From Puniceicoccales bacterium (GTDB lineage: Bacteria > Verrucomicrobiota > Verrucomicrobiia > Opitutales > JAIRKQ01): a stretch of 60,740 nucleotides of DNA. This document shows positions 1 to 9,300 of the stretch, piece after piece. The notes under the pieces are model-generated. The model saw only the letters and a program-made list of their open reading frames with translations. It was not told the origin of the DNA and did not search any database. Numbering within the stretch: the first letter of the stretch is position 1; the number at the start of each line of letters is the position of its first letter. The DNA lies in the NCBI GenBank assembly GCA_031268175.1, contig JAIRXR010000004.1, positions 1 through 60,740 on the forward strand. Reading direction: 5' to 3'. Made by a program: the position numbers and the translations under genes.

Positions 1-246
1 ATGAATGGACGTAGTGGAATTCCTGTGGATTCCATACCACTCGATTTGATTGGCATATTGTACATACCAAATGATTCACAGTGGGATAAGAGTACCGTTG
101 TATGCGCTAATTTGGACGATGAGGCTGGAAATAATCTATTCTTCCAGTATAAGCATGACGACAATGGAAACGTGCTTTCATACCGCATAAGAAATTTCAA
201 ACAGCCGTACATTGCGCGCGTGGAATTCATTAGCCAGTCGCTGTGA
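1..246 (+). pseudogene. Fragment of a paralogue of the RGG-box protein at 19553-20923
   Basis: The reading frame is open from the first base, so the gene may begin left of the window. Residues 10-30 contain a stretch ending in YIPNDSQ that matches the segment ending in NVPNDSQ of the 456-residue protein at 19553. A later FQYKHDDNG resembles FKYKKDDAN of that protein. It then stops at 246, while its relative continues for hundreds of residues. The RGG block that follows PNDSQ in the relative is absent. A different frame (212-463) stays open past the stop and may be a frameshifted continuation. Function is unknown. Read as a truncated copy of an accessory gene family; intact but short remains possible. 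Confidence 0.45.
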
Positions 247-677
247 CGGCCGCACCCATGTAGTGCTTGGTGTCCTTCGCGGAACGTCCACCAATGTGGT
301 GTACGAGGTGACTGTGAGTTCGTCGACAGTCCCGATCCGCACTGCTGCCTTCGCAGCTGCCACTATCGTCGCGATTTTTCGTAAACGCCATGGCAAAAGA
401 GGTTCCGTTTTGCGGGTGGTCAAATTTGTCGTTTTTGCCAATTTTAATGATCCACATAGTTGATGTGGCCAAAGCATTGATTGCGCTACCAAAAATTCTC
501 CCGGCGGGTTGACGCTGGCCACACCTAGCGGCGCAACGGTGACGGGCGTCCTGGAAGCCGCGCCCGCAGCAGTTGGAGTTGGTGCCATCGAAGGCGCTGC
601 GACCGGGGTGATCACTGTTGCCGAGGCATTGTCGCCTGGGAAAAACTTGTGGAATGGCAAAAAATCCGTTGGAGTAG
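247..677. other. Gap without a convincing gene
   Basis: Overlapping open frames exist on both strands here because the sequence is GC-richer than its surroundings, but none has a recognisable domain. The plus frame 212-463 contains a hydrophobic run (AAFAAATIVAIF) and could continue the broken gene at 1-246 after a frameshift. No RNA gene or clear terminator was seen. Confidence 0.3.
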
Positions 678-1037
678 TTATAACCCCCGCTTCTTCCACC
701 ACTCGTCGGTTTGGAATTCTGGTGGCAGTTGATCCAACAAATCCCAATCAAAGTCGTCGAGTTCAGTATTTATGCCGAATTCTTCACCAATGACTTTTCT
801 TAAAATCTCGCTTTTGCCTTCTATGTCTTTCCCGCAGAATGGGCAAAATTCAAAATGCCAGCGAAAGTCATCTCCTTCTCTACTATCTAAGTAGATTTCA
901 TCGTGTTGTGGGTAGTAAAGCATAGCAAATGACGCATCACGCATAACATCTTTCATCCGGCTGCAGCAGTACTCACTTTCGTCCCTCCTATCCTTTTGCT
1001 CCCTAGTATCATCTAGTTTTAAGCTTTTACGCTTCAT
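678..1037 (-). CDS. Small CPFCG-type protein, putative immunity protein
   Basis: A 119-residue protein with a CC pair near residue 24 and a CPFCG knuckle near residue 70, which together could bind zinc. The C-terminus is charged and aromatic (TDEWWKKRGL). Its layout, CC then about 40 residues then CPFCG, is shared with the gene upstream (1027-2061) and with the putative immunity gene at 17122-17733. That link and the small size suggest a toxin-immunity or accessory cargo role. The start overlaps the end of the upstream gene by 11 bases, indicating translational coupling. No toxin gene is intact beside it. Function is inferred from context only. Confidence 0.6.
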   Translation of the reverse strand: MKRKSLKLDDTREQKDRRDESEYCCSRMKDVMRDASFAMLYYPQHDEIYLDSREGDDFRWHFEFCPFCGKDIEGKSEILRKVIGEEFGINTELDDFDWDLLDQLPPEFQTDEWWKKRGL

Positions 1038-2061
1038 AGCTCATCTCCATAATTTCATTGTATACATTATGCTCGTCGTTAATAGCGGACCATAGAAATG
1101 ATTCAATGAGATTGACTAGATCCAATTCGTCCTCTTCCAAAGTTTCCAAGTGGTTTTTAAAATTATCCCTATAAAATTCTATGAAATTGTCGCGCTCACC
1201 TTCATAACAATAATGTGTGCCAGTTTTCAGGATTATGTCGAAGATCTTGTTGATGGTTATAAAATCGGCCCCATTGTATATATTTCCAAGGTAATCGGCC
1301 CCTATTTTATCATTAAATTTTACCCACTCGGACGCCAAAATCTTAGCCATAGGCCTAGAGTAATCGTAGCCACCGAATTTAAGTTTTGCAGCCGTCCGTA
1401 CTATGTGGTTTTGCCACTTCTCCACTGCATTTATTATGGCTTCCGTGTTATTACTCTTGCGATCTTTTTTTAAGTCTTCTCCGCAAAAAGGGCAGTAGTC
1501 CAAAAGCTTGTATTTCAGCGATTGCTCCAGCATGTATGTTTCTATTTCTGGAGCATAGACATAGCGTCTTCTGTTAACCAGAACATAGGCATCAATGGAC
1601 GGAACGTAAACGAGACTGGAAGAATACCTTATGTCCCCATTGATTGTTTCTGACAGAGTTTGGCAGCAATGTGTGCAATACCTTTGTTTTAATTCCAATT
1701 TAACCTTTTGGATATTTTTTCTGTCATTTTTGTTTCGTGGATCCTTTTCGCAGAGTCTGTAAATTCTCTCAGAAATAGACTCAGCCAATAATATATCCGG
1801 CTGTATGTTCTCAGATTCGATGTAACCGGATTCGACTGCGGTTAAAAAATCGGCTATTGATGTTACAAATTTTTCCTGTGGCACATCTTCATGTGTTTTA
1901 TACCATCTCCAAATCTCCCTAGCGTAAATATCGTAATCATCTTCCGCCGAAGGCTCTGGCCACGACGTATTTATTTGCATTTCCTCGGGTGAGTAATACA
2001 CCTTTCCCCAGTCATCTTTCAAAACATCTCGTATTTGTTCTATTAGGGCTATTTTTTTCAC
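1027..2061 (-). CDS. CPFCG-type protein, putative immunity protein
   Basis: A 344-residue soluble protein. Residues about 127-205 hold the same arrangement as the gene at 17122-17733: CTHCC, then a segment with VPSIDAYVL, then LLDYCPFCGEDL. The 17122 protein has CC, then IPSVRTYAIL, then MDYCPFCGAKF. These are probably one zinc-knuckle family. The long acidic C-terminal part (from about residue 210) has no match I recognise. It is the first gene of a coupled pair with 678-1037. By comparison with the copy in the orphan-module array, I infer an immunity function, perhaps left from a second decayed toxin locus on this strand. Confidence 0.6.
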   Translation of the reverse strand: MKKIALIEQIRDVLKDDWGKVYYSPEEMQINTSWPEPSAEDDYDIYAREIWRWYKTHEDVPQEKFVTSIADFLTAVESGYIESENIQPDILLAESISERIYRLCEKDPRNKNDRKNIQKVKLELKQRYCTHCCQTLSETINGDIRYSSSLVYVPSIDAYVLVNRRRYVYAPEIETYMLEQSLKYKLLDYCPFCGEDLKKDRKSNNTEAIINAVEKWQNHIVRTAAKLKFGGYDYSRPMAKILASEWVKFNDKIGADYLGNIYNGADFITINKIFDIILKTGTHYCYEGERDNFIEFYRDNFKNHLETLEEDELDLVNLIESFLWSAINDEHNVYNEIMEMSYEA

Positions 2062-2172
2062 GTTTTATTGGCTCCCATTTCAAGAGACATTTGAGCTAAA
2101 GTCAATGCATTACAAGATACCAGGAAATGCGTAGCGCGTCCCGTGTTTTACCTTCACAAGTGGCGCAATCAT

Positions 2173-2350
2173 TTACTTCACCCACAGCTTACCAAAAGCG
2201 AGCTCGTCTAGTGCTTCAAGTAGTTCGTCAAGCTCATCCGTCGACTCTCTCCACTTGCTGCAGTATTGGGCTCGGTTCTATTAATTCGAAACATTCTGCA
2301 CAGGCCGTGAGTTTCCCAATTTCAATATCCATTTCATCGGAGCATTTCAC
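2173..2350 (-). pseudogene. Frameshifted remnant of a small acidic protein
   Basis: Reading the minus strand from about 2350, one frame gives a Cys-containing segment (KCSDEMDIEIGKL, then ACAECFEL) that stops near 2240. A second frame overlaps it and continues through DELDELLEAL to FGKLWVK and a stop at 2173. The two halves look like one small gene split by a single-base shift. The CAEC pair recalls the neighbouring Cys-knuckle genes, but no family can be named. It could also be chance. Confidence 0.3.
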
Positions 2351-2402
2351 CTAATATCCCACAGGGCAATTCCACCTGCGAGAAGCATCTGTTTTTTATC
2401 GC

Positions 2403-2590
2403 CTACGTCAGTTGGAATGTGTGATTTGTTTTGGTGATGTATGCGATGATTTGCCAAAACCTATTCCGCGGATGGCCATAGTAGAATCCATATTCCATTC
2501 CCTAGATTTTGCAGAGGGAAAAGTGCCTAGAACAAGTATCCTGGAATGTGCATCGAAAACGGGATCAAATGGATGGTGCCAGTGGAGAGG
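2403..2590 (-). pseudogene. Remnant of DNA-deoxyinosine glycosylase (uracil-DNA glycosylase superfamily)
   Basis: Two minus-strand frames together spell the signature of the DNA-deoxyinosine (hypoxanthine) glycosylase family. The first frame has HPFDPVFDAHSRILVLGTFP followed by SAKSRE. The second has GFYYGHPRNRFW. In intact members these lie a few residues apart in one frame; here a one-base shift near 2500 separates them. A stop lies just upstream of the first part with no start codon, and the second part ends at 2403, so both ends are lost (families are about 160-200 residues; about 60 remain). This is a dead base-excision-repair gene. Confidence 0.65.
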
Positions 2591-2748
2591 CTAGGATGGG
2601 GTTGCTGGATTTTGGGCGCCGGCAACTATGGAAACGAGTACTTTGGAAAATTTAGGCATGGCTAACATAGCCTGCCTTTTTTTCTAACTACCATCTTCCA
2701 TCTTTGCCGCTGAAGCAGCCCCTAGCAAAATGCTAGATTTCATCAAAT

Positions 2749-3597
2749 TTAAAGAAATCGCATATCACTTGTTTTGTGTGCAGGAGTGAGTACGCGTATT
2801 CTCCCATTCCTAATATCTAATTCCAGTTTATTGCGCTCGCCAACATGTTCTTCTCTGAATTTCATTTCTCCTCTTCTTAAATTGTTAGTGCGATATTGAC
2901 ATGATTTCGAGCAGTAATTCAAATATTTTTTTTTGCCTGAGAAACTAATGGTTTTAGGACATTCTGGGTTTTTGCAGAGAAATTTCTTTTGCTTCTCGAA
3001 ATCCTCTTCAGCCAGTGTTTTGTAGGGGGGGTCGAGGGGGATAATCTTTAGCGTTTTGTCAGTGTCTTCTGTCACGGGACTGGAGAAAGCAACCTGTTTC
3101 GAACTTGAACTAAAACTCATGGAGCTGGAGAATTTTACAGCATTGGAGAAGCAAGGGAACTGAACAACCTGTTTCGAACTTGAACTTGAACTCGCGGGCC
3201 TGTGGAATTTTACAGCACTGGTGAAGCAAGGGAACTGAACAACCTGTTTCGAACTTGAACTTGAACTCGTGGGCCTGGGAAAATTGAAAGTTGTAGGCTT
3301 TGGCGCCAAATTTTGGACAGGGGTTGGAGACACTACGACTTTTCTCCCTTCTTCAATATCGTTTTCCAGTTCTAGGCGCCGCTGCCATGACATTAGACGA
3401 GGGGGCGTTTTGGGCATGCCATTACGATCCTGGCAGACGTTAGAGCAGAACCCATTGCCGTTTCCGCCCTCAATGGGCAAAGGATTTAGACAAGCCTTTC
3501 CTTTGCACAATAACGCCTTTTGCCTATTAGCTTCTTCGGGCGAAGGTTTCACATAGGGACTGGACGTTGTTAAAATCACACGACATGGACTATTCAT
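2749..3597 (-). CDS. Duplicated Cys-finger protein with internal 25-residue repeats
   Basis: A 282-residue protein built symmetrically. Residues about 27-60 have CKGKAC then FCSNVCQDR, and about 205-238 have CKNPEC then YCSKSCQYR; each is followed by an E/R-rich helix ending in a similar motif (LELENDIEEGRKVVV and LELDIRNGRIRVL). These look like two copies of a small zinc finger plus helix. Between them lie tandem 25-residue repeats rich in serine (SSSSSSKQVVQFPCF). No signal peptide is visible. No family is recognised. The Ser-rich repeats and isolated position in a decayed region are typical of host-directed or recently acquired genes, but that is inference. Confidence 0.65.
   Translation of the reverse strand: MNSPCRVILTTSSPYVKPSPEEANRQKALLCKGKACLNPLPIEGGNGNGFCSNVCQDRNGMPKTPPRLMSWQRRLELENDIEEGRKVVVSPTPVQNLAPKPTTFNFPRPTSSSSSSKQVVQFPCFTSAVKFHRPASSSSSSKQVVQFPCFSNAVKFSSSMSFSSSSKQVAFSSPVTEDTDKTLKIIPLDPPYKTLAEEDFEKQKKFLCKNPECPKTISFSGKKKYLNYCSKSCQYRTNNLRRGEMKFREEHVGERNKLELDIRNGRIRVLTPAHKTSDMRFL
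3091..3282 (-). repeat. Tandem 75-bp repeat inside the Cys-finger gene
   Basis: The string aacctgtttcgaacttgaac starts at 3091, 3166 and 3241, exactly 75 bases apart, so the unit encodes 25 residues in frame. The first two units extend nearly full length; the third diverges after about 40 bases. Copies differ by a few substitutions, and the 3091 copy is the most diverged. Confidence 0.85.
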
Positions 3598-4250
3598 TTT
3601 TTCACTTTCTGTTAAAACTTAATAAAAACTAGTTGTTAATAAGCTATTAAAAAAGCAACAACAAAATTATTAATGCGAAATTTCCGCTGAGCTCCGTTTC
3701 TAACAGCCAGAAAACGTGGCCTATCAGCGGTAATCCACAGACAAAAAAGCACTGACTGATCTGGTAAAAAAAGTAAATGAAATACTAACAGTAGTTACCA
3801 CAAAAAAGTGATAACAAATGCAGGCTCATTCGCCTAATTACTTCCTTGCATATCAATTCTATGGTTAATTGTATTCCGACTTTCTTTTTTCATTTTTTGT
3901 CAATTATCTTTTATGGGCCCGACCATAGCGTGAAAAAGACTTCCATCTTCCTTTCATTCACCAAAGGCACGCTACGTCCTAATTGCGGGAAATTTGGGAA
4001 TTCATACTGGGAAGAGCCATGCTATCCACCAGAATCACCAGTCATTGCGCATGCGCTTCATGCACGACCTAGAAATAATTAGGTGGACCAATCCAGGCAA
4101 TGGTGGTCGTGCATTCGTATCTCCTCCGGAGACCACGTTGGGACAACCTTCGCCGATGGTATCGATGGCTGAAAAATCCCAATGCAGTGTGTCGTAGTGC
4201 TGATCCAAATATCCAATGCCCCACTCGCAGGCACATGCCAATTCCCTGAC
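3598..4250. other. AT-rich gene-free stretch with a small inverted repeat
   Basis: No convincing gene. A short inverted repeat, TTAATA-AGC-TATTAA at 3636-3650, lies about 39 bases upstream of the Cys-finger gene start and could be an operator or part of an AT-rich promoter. Short frames on both strands between 3846 and 4241 show no domain. Confidence 0.3.
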
Positions 4251-4251
4251 C

Positions 4252-4717
4252 TTATATCAGAGATTGGGAAAAAAAGATGAAAGCAAAGGCAAAGACGACA
4301 CACGAATGGGTAAGCGTGATGGCGATGAAATCCCGCGATCGGTCGTCGGAGTTGCCTATCAGGGATATGAAAAAGTCGGAAAAATCAGCCGCAGCGTATC
4401 GAGATCTTTTGACAATATCAATGGAAAGGTGTTTGCCCTCGTTGGCATAGGTGAACCGCAACTTAATAAAGTTAATAAAGGTACTTAGAACAGAGAAAAG
4501 GCTGTACTGGAGAACCAAACGCGACGTAGAGGTGTTGAAGCATTCCATCCCGCCAAAGGCAATTTCTCCCCATTGCAAGCCAGCGTATTGTGTTACTAAC
4601 AGTCCGAATGTTATTAAGCTTGTGAAGCGATTTATTAAGGCATGCAACGACCTGGGAGGCGAACACTTCGAAGCCGGAAAAGAGATGCAGCTCGAACGGG
4701 AAGCAAGCATCAAGTGA
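4252..4717 (+). pseudogene. Possible decayed gene of unknown function
   Basis: Two plus-strand frames adjoin and overlap: the first ends at 4488 (lysine-rich start, then SFDNINGKVFALVGIGE), and the second runs 4451-4717 (ending FIKACNDLGGEHFEAGKEM). Both repeat the same short stretch near the overlap, as expected if a one-base shift split a single gene of about 150 residues. The opposite strand is also open through 4252-4713, but its serine- and hydrophobic-rich translation looks like a shadow. No family is recognised. Confidence 0.3.
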
Positions 4718-4970
4718 AACGCAACGCGAAAGCGTTCATTTCGGAAGTTGCAGAATTCTTGGGAAAGATCTTTCGCGGGAAATGGCGGCTACGCCGTTTC
4801 CCATAGCCAACTGGAAAAATTTGTAAATATGGTCCTAGCGATCCTGGTGGCACGGCTCATTTGCAACTGTAAGCAACTGTGTGAGGTAGATTATCAGATC
4901 TGCGTGCGTGTGCAGCAAATTTCCTTGCAAGGCGATCTTGCACACTTTATAGTTTATAAATATTGAAACT

Positions 4971-5927
4971 ATGAAGTATTATAACCCACAGCGCGGAGCA
5001 CAGTCCATGGATGGAATTTTGGAAAGGATAGAAGAAAAAAAGGAAATATTTGCCGGTCTTATGAAAAATCCGGACAACAGGTCCGAATTGATGAAATGGA
5101 TGCTCACCGAATTGACATATACGAGCAACGCGATCGAAGGAAATACTCTCACGCGTAGGGAGACAGCCCTGACTCTTGAGGAAAACATCACATCCGGGGC
5201 CAAGCCGCTCGTTGACTACATCGAAGCAAAAAATCACGGAGAAGCATTTCGATTCGTCGTCGAATGCGCCGGCAAAACGGAAAAGATCTCCGAAAATCTC
5301 ATCCTTGACGTTCACCGAAAGATTTTGCAGGGCATAGATAATTCCAATGCTGGCGGATATCGCAGCGTGCGGGTTCGCATATCCGGTTCGCGGACCACAC
5401 TGCCGAATCCGCTGAAAGTTCCGGAATTGATGACCGAGTTTGTCGAAAAATTGTCAAAGTCTCGGGAAAGTACACCGATAAAAGCAATAGAGGCCCACTA
5501 TTCACTGGTCGCAATTCACCCATTTACCGATGGCAATGGGCGGACTGCCAGGCTGCTAATGAACCTGATACTGCTGTCGGACGGCTACGCACCTTTGATT
5601 GTTCGGGTGAGGGATCGCAAGCGCTACATTGACAGCTTGGAAAATAAACGGTACTTGCCATTTATGTTGAGAGCACTGGACAGATCCCATGGAACAGCCA
5701 TCGATTTAATTGGGAGTGATGTTCAGATTTCAGAAAAATTGATAACAATCGGAAAATTGGCGAAGCTGTCCGGAGTTCCGGTTTCCACACTGCGCCACTG
5801 GATTTCCTGCGGGAAACTAACTCCCATTGGCCGTACCCAATCGGATTACATGCTGTTTCCCAAGGAACAGGCCGCAGAGATTGGGAAAATTGTAGGGCAA
5901 AAAAACAGATCCAGGTTCAGTCAATAG
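4971..5927 (+). CDS. Fic-domain protein with C-terminal MerR-like DNA-binding domain
   Basis: A 318-residue Fic enzyme. Residues 183-194 carry the full catalytic motif HPFTDGNGRTAR, whose histidine and Asp/Asn/Arg residues support AMP (or other nucleotide monophosphate) transfer from ATP to a target hydroxyl. Residues 52-57 (SNAIEG) match the N-terminal inhibitory helix motif, making it a class II, self-restrained Fic. Residues about 258-310 (ITIGKLAKLSGVPVSTLRHW) resemble a MerR-type helix-turn-helix. Such fusions are often autoregulators or stress modulators, and no signal peptide points to export. An alternative start is the ATG at 5007. Directly downstream is a phased TGTCAC array that could be its binding site. 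Confidence 0.85.
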   Translation: MKYYNPQRGAQSMDGILERIEEKKEIFAGLMKNPDNRSELMKWMLTELTYTSNAIEGNTLTRRETALTLEENITSGAKPLVDYIEAKNHGEAFRFVVECAGKTEKISENLILDVHRKILQGIDNSNAGGYRSVRVRISGSRTTLPNPLKVPELMTEFVEKLSKSRESTPIKAIEAHYSLVAIHPFTDGNGRTARLLMNLILLSDGYAPLIVRVRDRKRYIDSLENKRYLPFMLRALDRSHGTAIDLIGSDVQISEKLITIGKLAKLSGVPVSTLRHWISCGKLTPIGRTQSDYMLFPKEQAAEIGKIVGQKNRSRFSQ

Positions 5928-5941
5928 GAAAATTCAGTGTC

Positions 5942-5974
5942 TGTCACCCGTTGTCACAAACTGTCACCGTGACA
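5942..5974. promoter_or_regulatory. Helically phased TGTCAC array with a perfect palindrome
   Basis: TGTCAC occurs at 5942, 5952 and 5962, exactly 10 bases apart, so all three copies face the same side of the helix. The last copy forms a perfect 13-base palindrome with GTGACA at 5969-5974 (TGTCAC-c-GTGACA). It sits 14 bases after the fic stop and about 375 bases before the toxin gene. It looks like a multi-site operator; the binding protein is unknown, with the Fic protein's DNA-binding domain as one candidate. Confidence 0.45.
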
Positions 5975-6082
5975 ATGTTCTCTAGTATCCCTACAGCATA
6001 GCACTTGATTTTGATGTGTCTAGGAAAGTTATTTAATAAAAAACCTCCAAGAGAGCAAAAAATCGCCATCTAGCCCGCATGA

Positions 6083-6253
6083 ATGCAGAGATATCTTCTG
6101 ATTGCAACGCCCACTGGAACAGCGGCGGCAAACGCAGATCCGAATGAATTGCCAGCAAATATAAAAAACTTTGATGTGTGGAGTGACATGGTTGCAGCGT
6201 GCTGCAGGGTAGTTTCTATGAAGAAAATAGCCGGATGGAGAGAATGTCATTGA
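6083..6253 (+). CDS. Possible 56-residue peptide upstream of the toxin gene
   Basis: An ATG-initiated frame begins MQRYLLIATPTGTAAANADP and continues with plausible composition to a stop at 6251. The N-terminus has a short hydrophobic run. It lies about 100 bases before the large toxin gene and may be a leader remnant, a lost N-terminal piece of that gene, or chance. The rest of 5975-6349 shows nothing else. Confidence 0.2.
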   Translation: MQRYLLIATPTGTAAANADPNELPANIKNFDVWSDMVAACCRVVSMKKIAGWRECH

Positions 6254-6349
6254 CAGAACAAAGGATAGGTCCACCATCATGCCGCGGTTGTGAGACGGAC
6301 GGTAGTTTAGTGGGCTTTGGAATGGGAATGACCTTTTGCCCAGGATAGT

Positions 6350-9300
6350 ATGAACATAGCCAAGGTATATGCACTCGCCCGTGCTCGCAAACAACTTCCT
6401 AAACCCGTTGTCCCGAAAGCACCTACGAATGATGAGACATCCTACGAAAAACGTGGCGTGTTTAGCATATCTAAAAAACTAAAATCTAGTGTAGTAAAAG
6501 CATTCGATGGGGGAGTTGGGCAACGATTAATTCGACACATAGGTAGCAGTGACAAGCGATGTTTCATCGTACCTTCCGGTTACCCATGGAAGAACGGTGA
6601 TCCCGGATCTGCGAGCGACATATTTCTCCGGTTGTTGCCAAGCTACATGGTAAACTATGGTACCATTTCACAGGAACTGGAAAAGCAGATTGGACAATTA
6701 TTTCCGGCGAAAGTGGAACCGATCTCCTTGCCACCAGTCGATGTGCCGGAATATGCCATGGAAGTTACACATGGGGAAGCATCCGAATCGTTGGCAGTGC
6801 GTGTGGTACAACAATTTGCAGATACGCGCAAGGTCATACTGCATACTGTTCTATCTCCATTTATGGCACAGAGCGGTAACAGCTTGGCAGCGGCGATGGT
6901 GTCCACCAATGCGCTTGCCTGTGCCAGGGAACTCATTCGGAAAGTTGCAGAAAATAATTTTGATACAAAACAATCTTCCGCTGTGCCATTGGCGGCGTCT
7001 TTTCCCAAGGAAAGTGACATTTCCATGGGCTATTGCGTAACCATTCCAGACATTGGGGATGTGCTAATTTCCCACGGCGGAGACGTTGTCCTCGACGGAA
7101 TAAAAACAATCAGCCCACTGCACATAGCCAACCCATCAAGCGCGGTGATAAAGGATGTGGATATTGGGAAACTTACCATCGAGTCGTCCAGTATGGTTTT
7201 GATTGACCAGCATAAAACCATCAACTCTTTGGAATTTCAATCGAATGACGGGAATGTGGCAGGAGTGTATGTCGATAATGGTAGCGACCTTGCCATTGGA
7301 GAGCTATCCCTTGCCAATGCGTTGCTAGTTAATAGTGGGAAAATTTTTCTCAACGGTACAAATGCACTAAATGGAATATCAATACTAAATGCTGGAGAAA
7401 TGGGAACTGTACATACGCTTAGTGGGATTTCCCACCTGTGGAATTGTTCAAGTGGCATAATACGATCATTGAACAATCTCGTTATCAGTGGCGCTAGCAT
7501 ATCGAACATGGGAAACATCATTGCTCCCCAAATAAACATAATATCTGAATGTTTACTATCAAACTTCGGTACCATTCGTCCATCGCAGGAAGTAAACATA
7601 TACGGCGATGGGGATATGCACAATCATGGAATAATCGGAGAAAATTGTGCGAATGCATACGTAACTGGTACCCGATTTCGCCAATATGGTGACGGTAAAC
7701 TAAATGGTAGTAGTGTATCCATAAATTCTCGAGTAGCGGAGCTGTCGGGTAAGTTACGCGTACAAAAAGTGTCATTCGGTGGTACTACGGCGCTATTGGA
7801 TAGCGTTCGCATGGATGATGTTGAGGAGATGACACTGTCAACATCCGATGATTTCCTGGCGGGCACACAGGCACGGTTCGGTAAAATTGGAAAACTTATC
7901 AACGAAGGTACTGCAACGTTCCGTGCTGATCTGAACGACGTTGGGCAACTTCACAATACTTCCACCGGAAAGTTGCGACTACTTAATCATGCTAGCGTTA
8001 CCGGAGCCGATGGAATATTGAATGACGGCCATATTTTTGTTCACGGAGGCAAGGAAGCCGATGAAAATAATCTGCTAATAATTGGTAAGGAATCGCACAG
8101 CAACACAGTCAATATAAAAAAAGCATACGTCGGTACAAAGGATGCGATATTGGAGTATGGCAACGGAGCGACCGTTGCGGCAGGGACGTACAACAATGGA
8201 GGTGCGTCATTTTCCCACAGTCGGTTAACCATAGGGGAACATGGTGGCAAAAATTCCTATGGCCATGTGGCCGCTCGGAATACCATAGAATATCACGTGC
8301 ACGGTGCCATTCCAAATTTTGGAGGGCATGTAATTACGCCATGCATAGATGAAAGCGAGAAACGATTTATAGTACTGGCAGACAAAGATATCACAGTAAC
8401 CACTCCGTTTAACGGTGCCGTTCGGTTGGAAATGCATGCCCCAAAGGGCATAGCGAACAGGTCGACGGTAACCGCATTGTCCATAGGTGCCAAATCGCAT
8501 TCGCTAGTAAATGGCAAGGACGTTCCCAGCGGCCCAGTGGTCAACTATGGCACGCTGTCATCATCGGGAAAAATTGAAGTGCTGTCGAAGTCATTTTTAA
8601 ATGACGGCGGAAGGGTAGAATCTCGCGGAGATATCACATTTAATGTTGCCGACGGGGTAAAAAACACAGGAGGAGGTCGGTTGGAAAAAGATGTGGAGGA
8701 AGAAATTACTGTATTTGAGCCGGTGGCGGTACCGCTGAAACCTAATGCTGGTAGTGGAAAGTATGAGCGAGTTAAGCTTAAAGAGCGTAAAATCAAGGTG
8801 AAGAGGGACATCTACCATCCCAACTTGGAAAAGGCGGGTGTAATAACTACCGGTGGAGGACGGATCAAAGTAACTGCAGGGATTGTTGATAATAGTTTCG
8901 GAGTACTAAATGCCCATGGAGGTATTGACTTGTCGTCCCGCGGAGAAATAGTCAACGAAAGTGGCCTAATTCGGTCAGGTGGCGATACATCAATTAACGG
9001 TAAACAACTGCGCAATGGGTACCGCAAGGCGTCACAGATATACGACAGCGCCAACCCCAGTCGTCCAATTAGGACTGAGCAAACAATAACTGGACGCTGG
9101 CACATGGTTCCTGAGAGGAGAAGTGAGTGGGTATTCGACAATGACTTATGTAGGATATTTAATCATGGGCACAGGAGATATTACACTGCCTCAGTGAAGA
9201 AAAAATTACCTAATATAAAAGAATTTGTCACTACTGGATATGAAAGCATGCCGCAGGCAAGTACCGCATCGGCATACCCCGGATACATATTTTCTACGGG

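Noticed and set aside
178..751. Two long overlapping minus-strand frames
   Set aside because: They overlap each other and the end of the CPFCG gene, are Pro/Thr/Ala or Gly/Arg-rich and show no domain; open only because of GC content.
3091..3282. Possible CRISPR-like array
   Set aside because: The 75-bp units are in-frame coding repeats without unique spacers.
4252..4713. A 153-residue open frame on the minus strand with hydrophobic segments
   Set aside because: Its serine- and Phe-rich translation has no family resemblance, while the plus strand reads more like protein; treated as a shadow.
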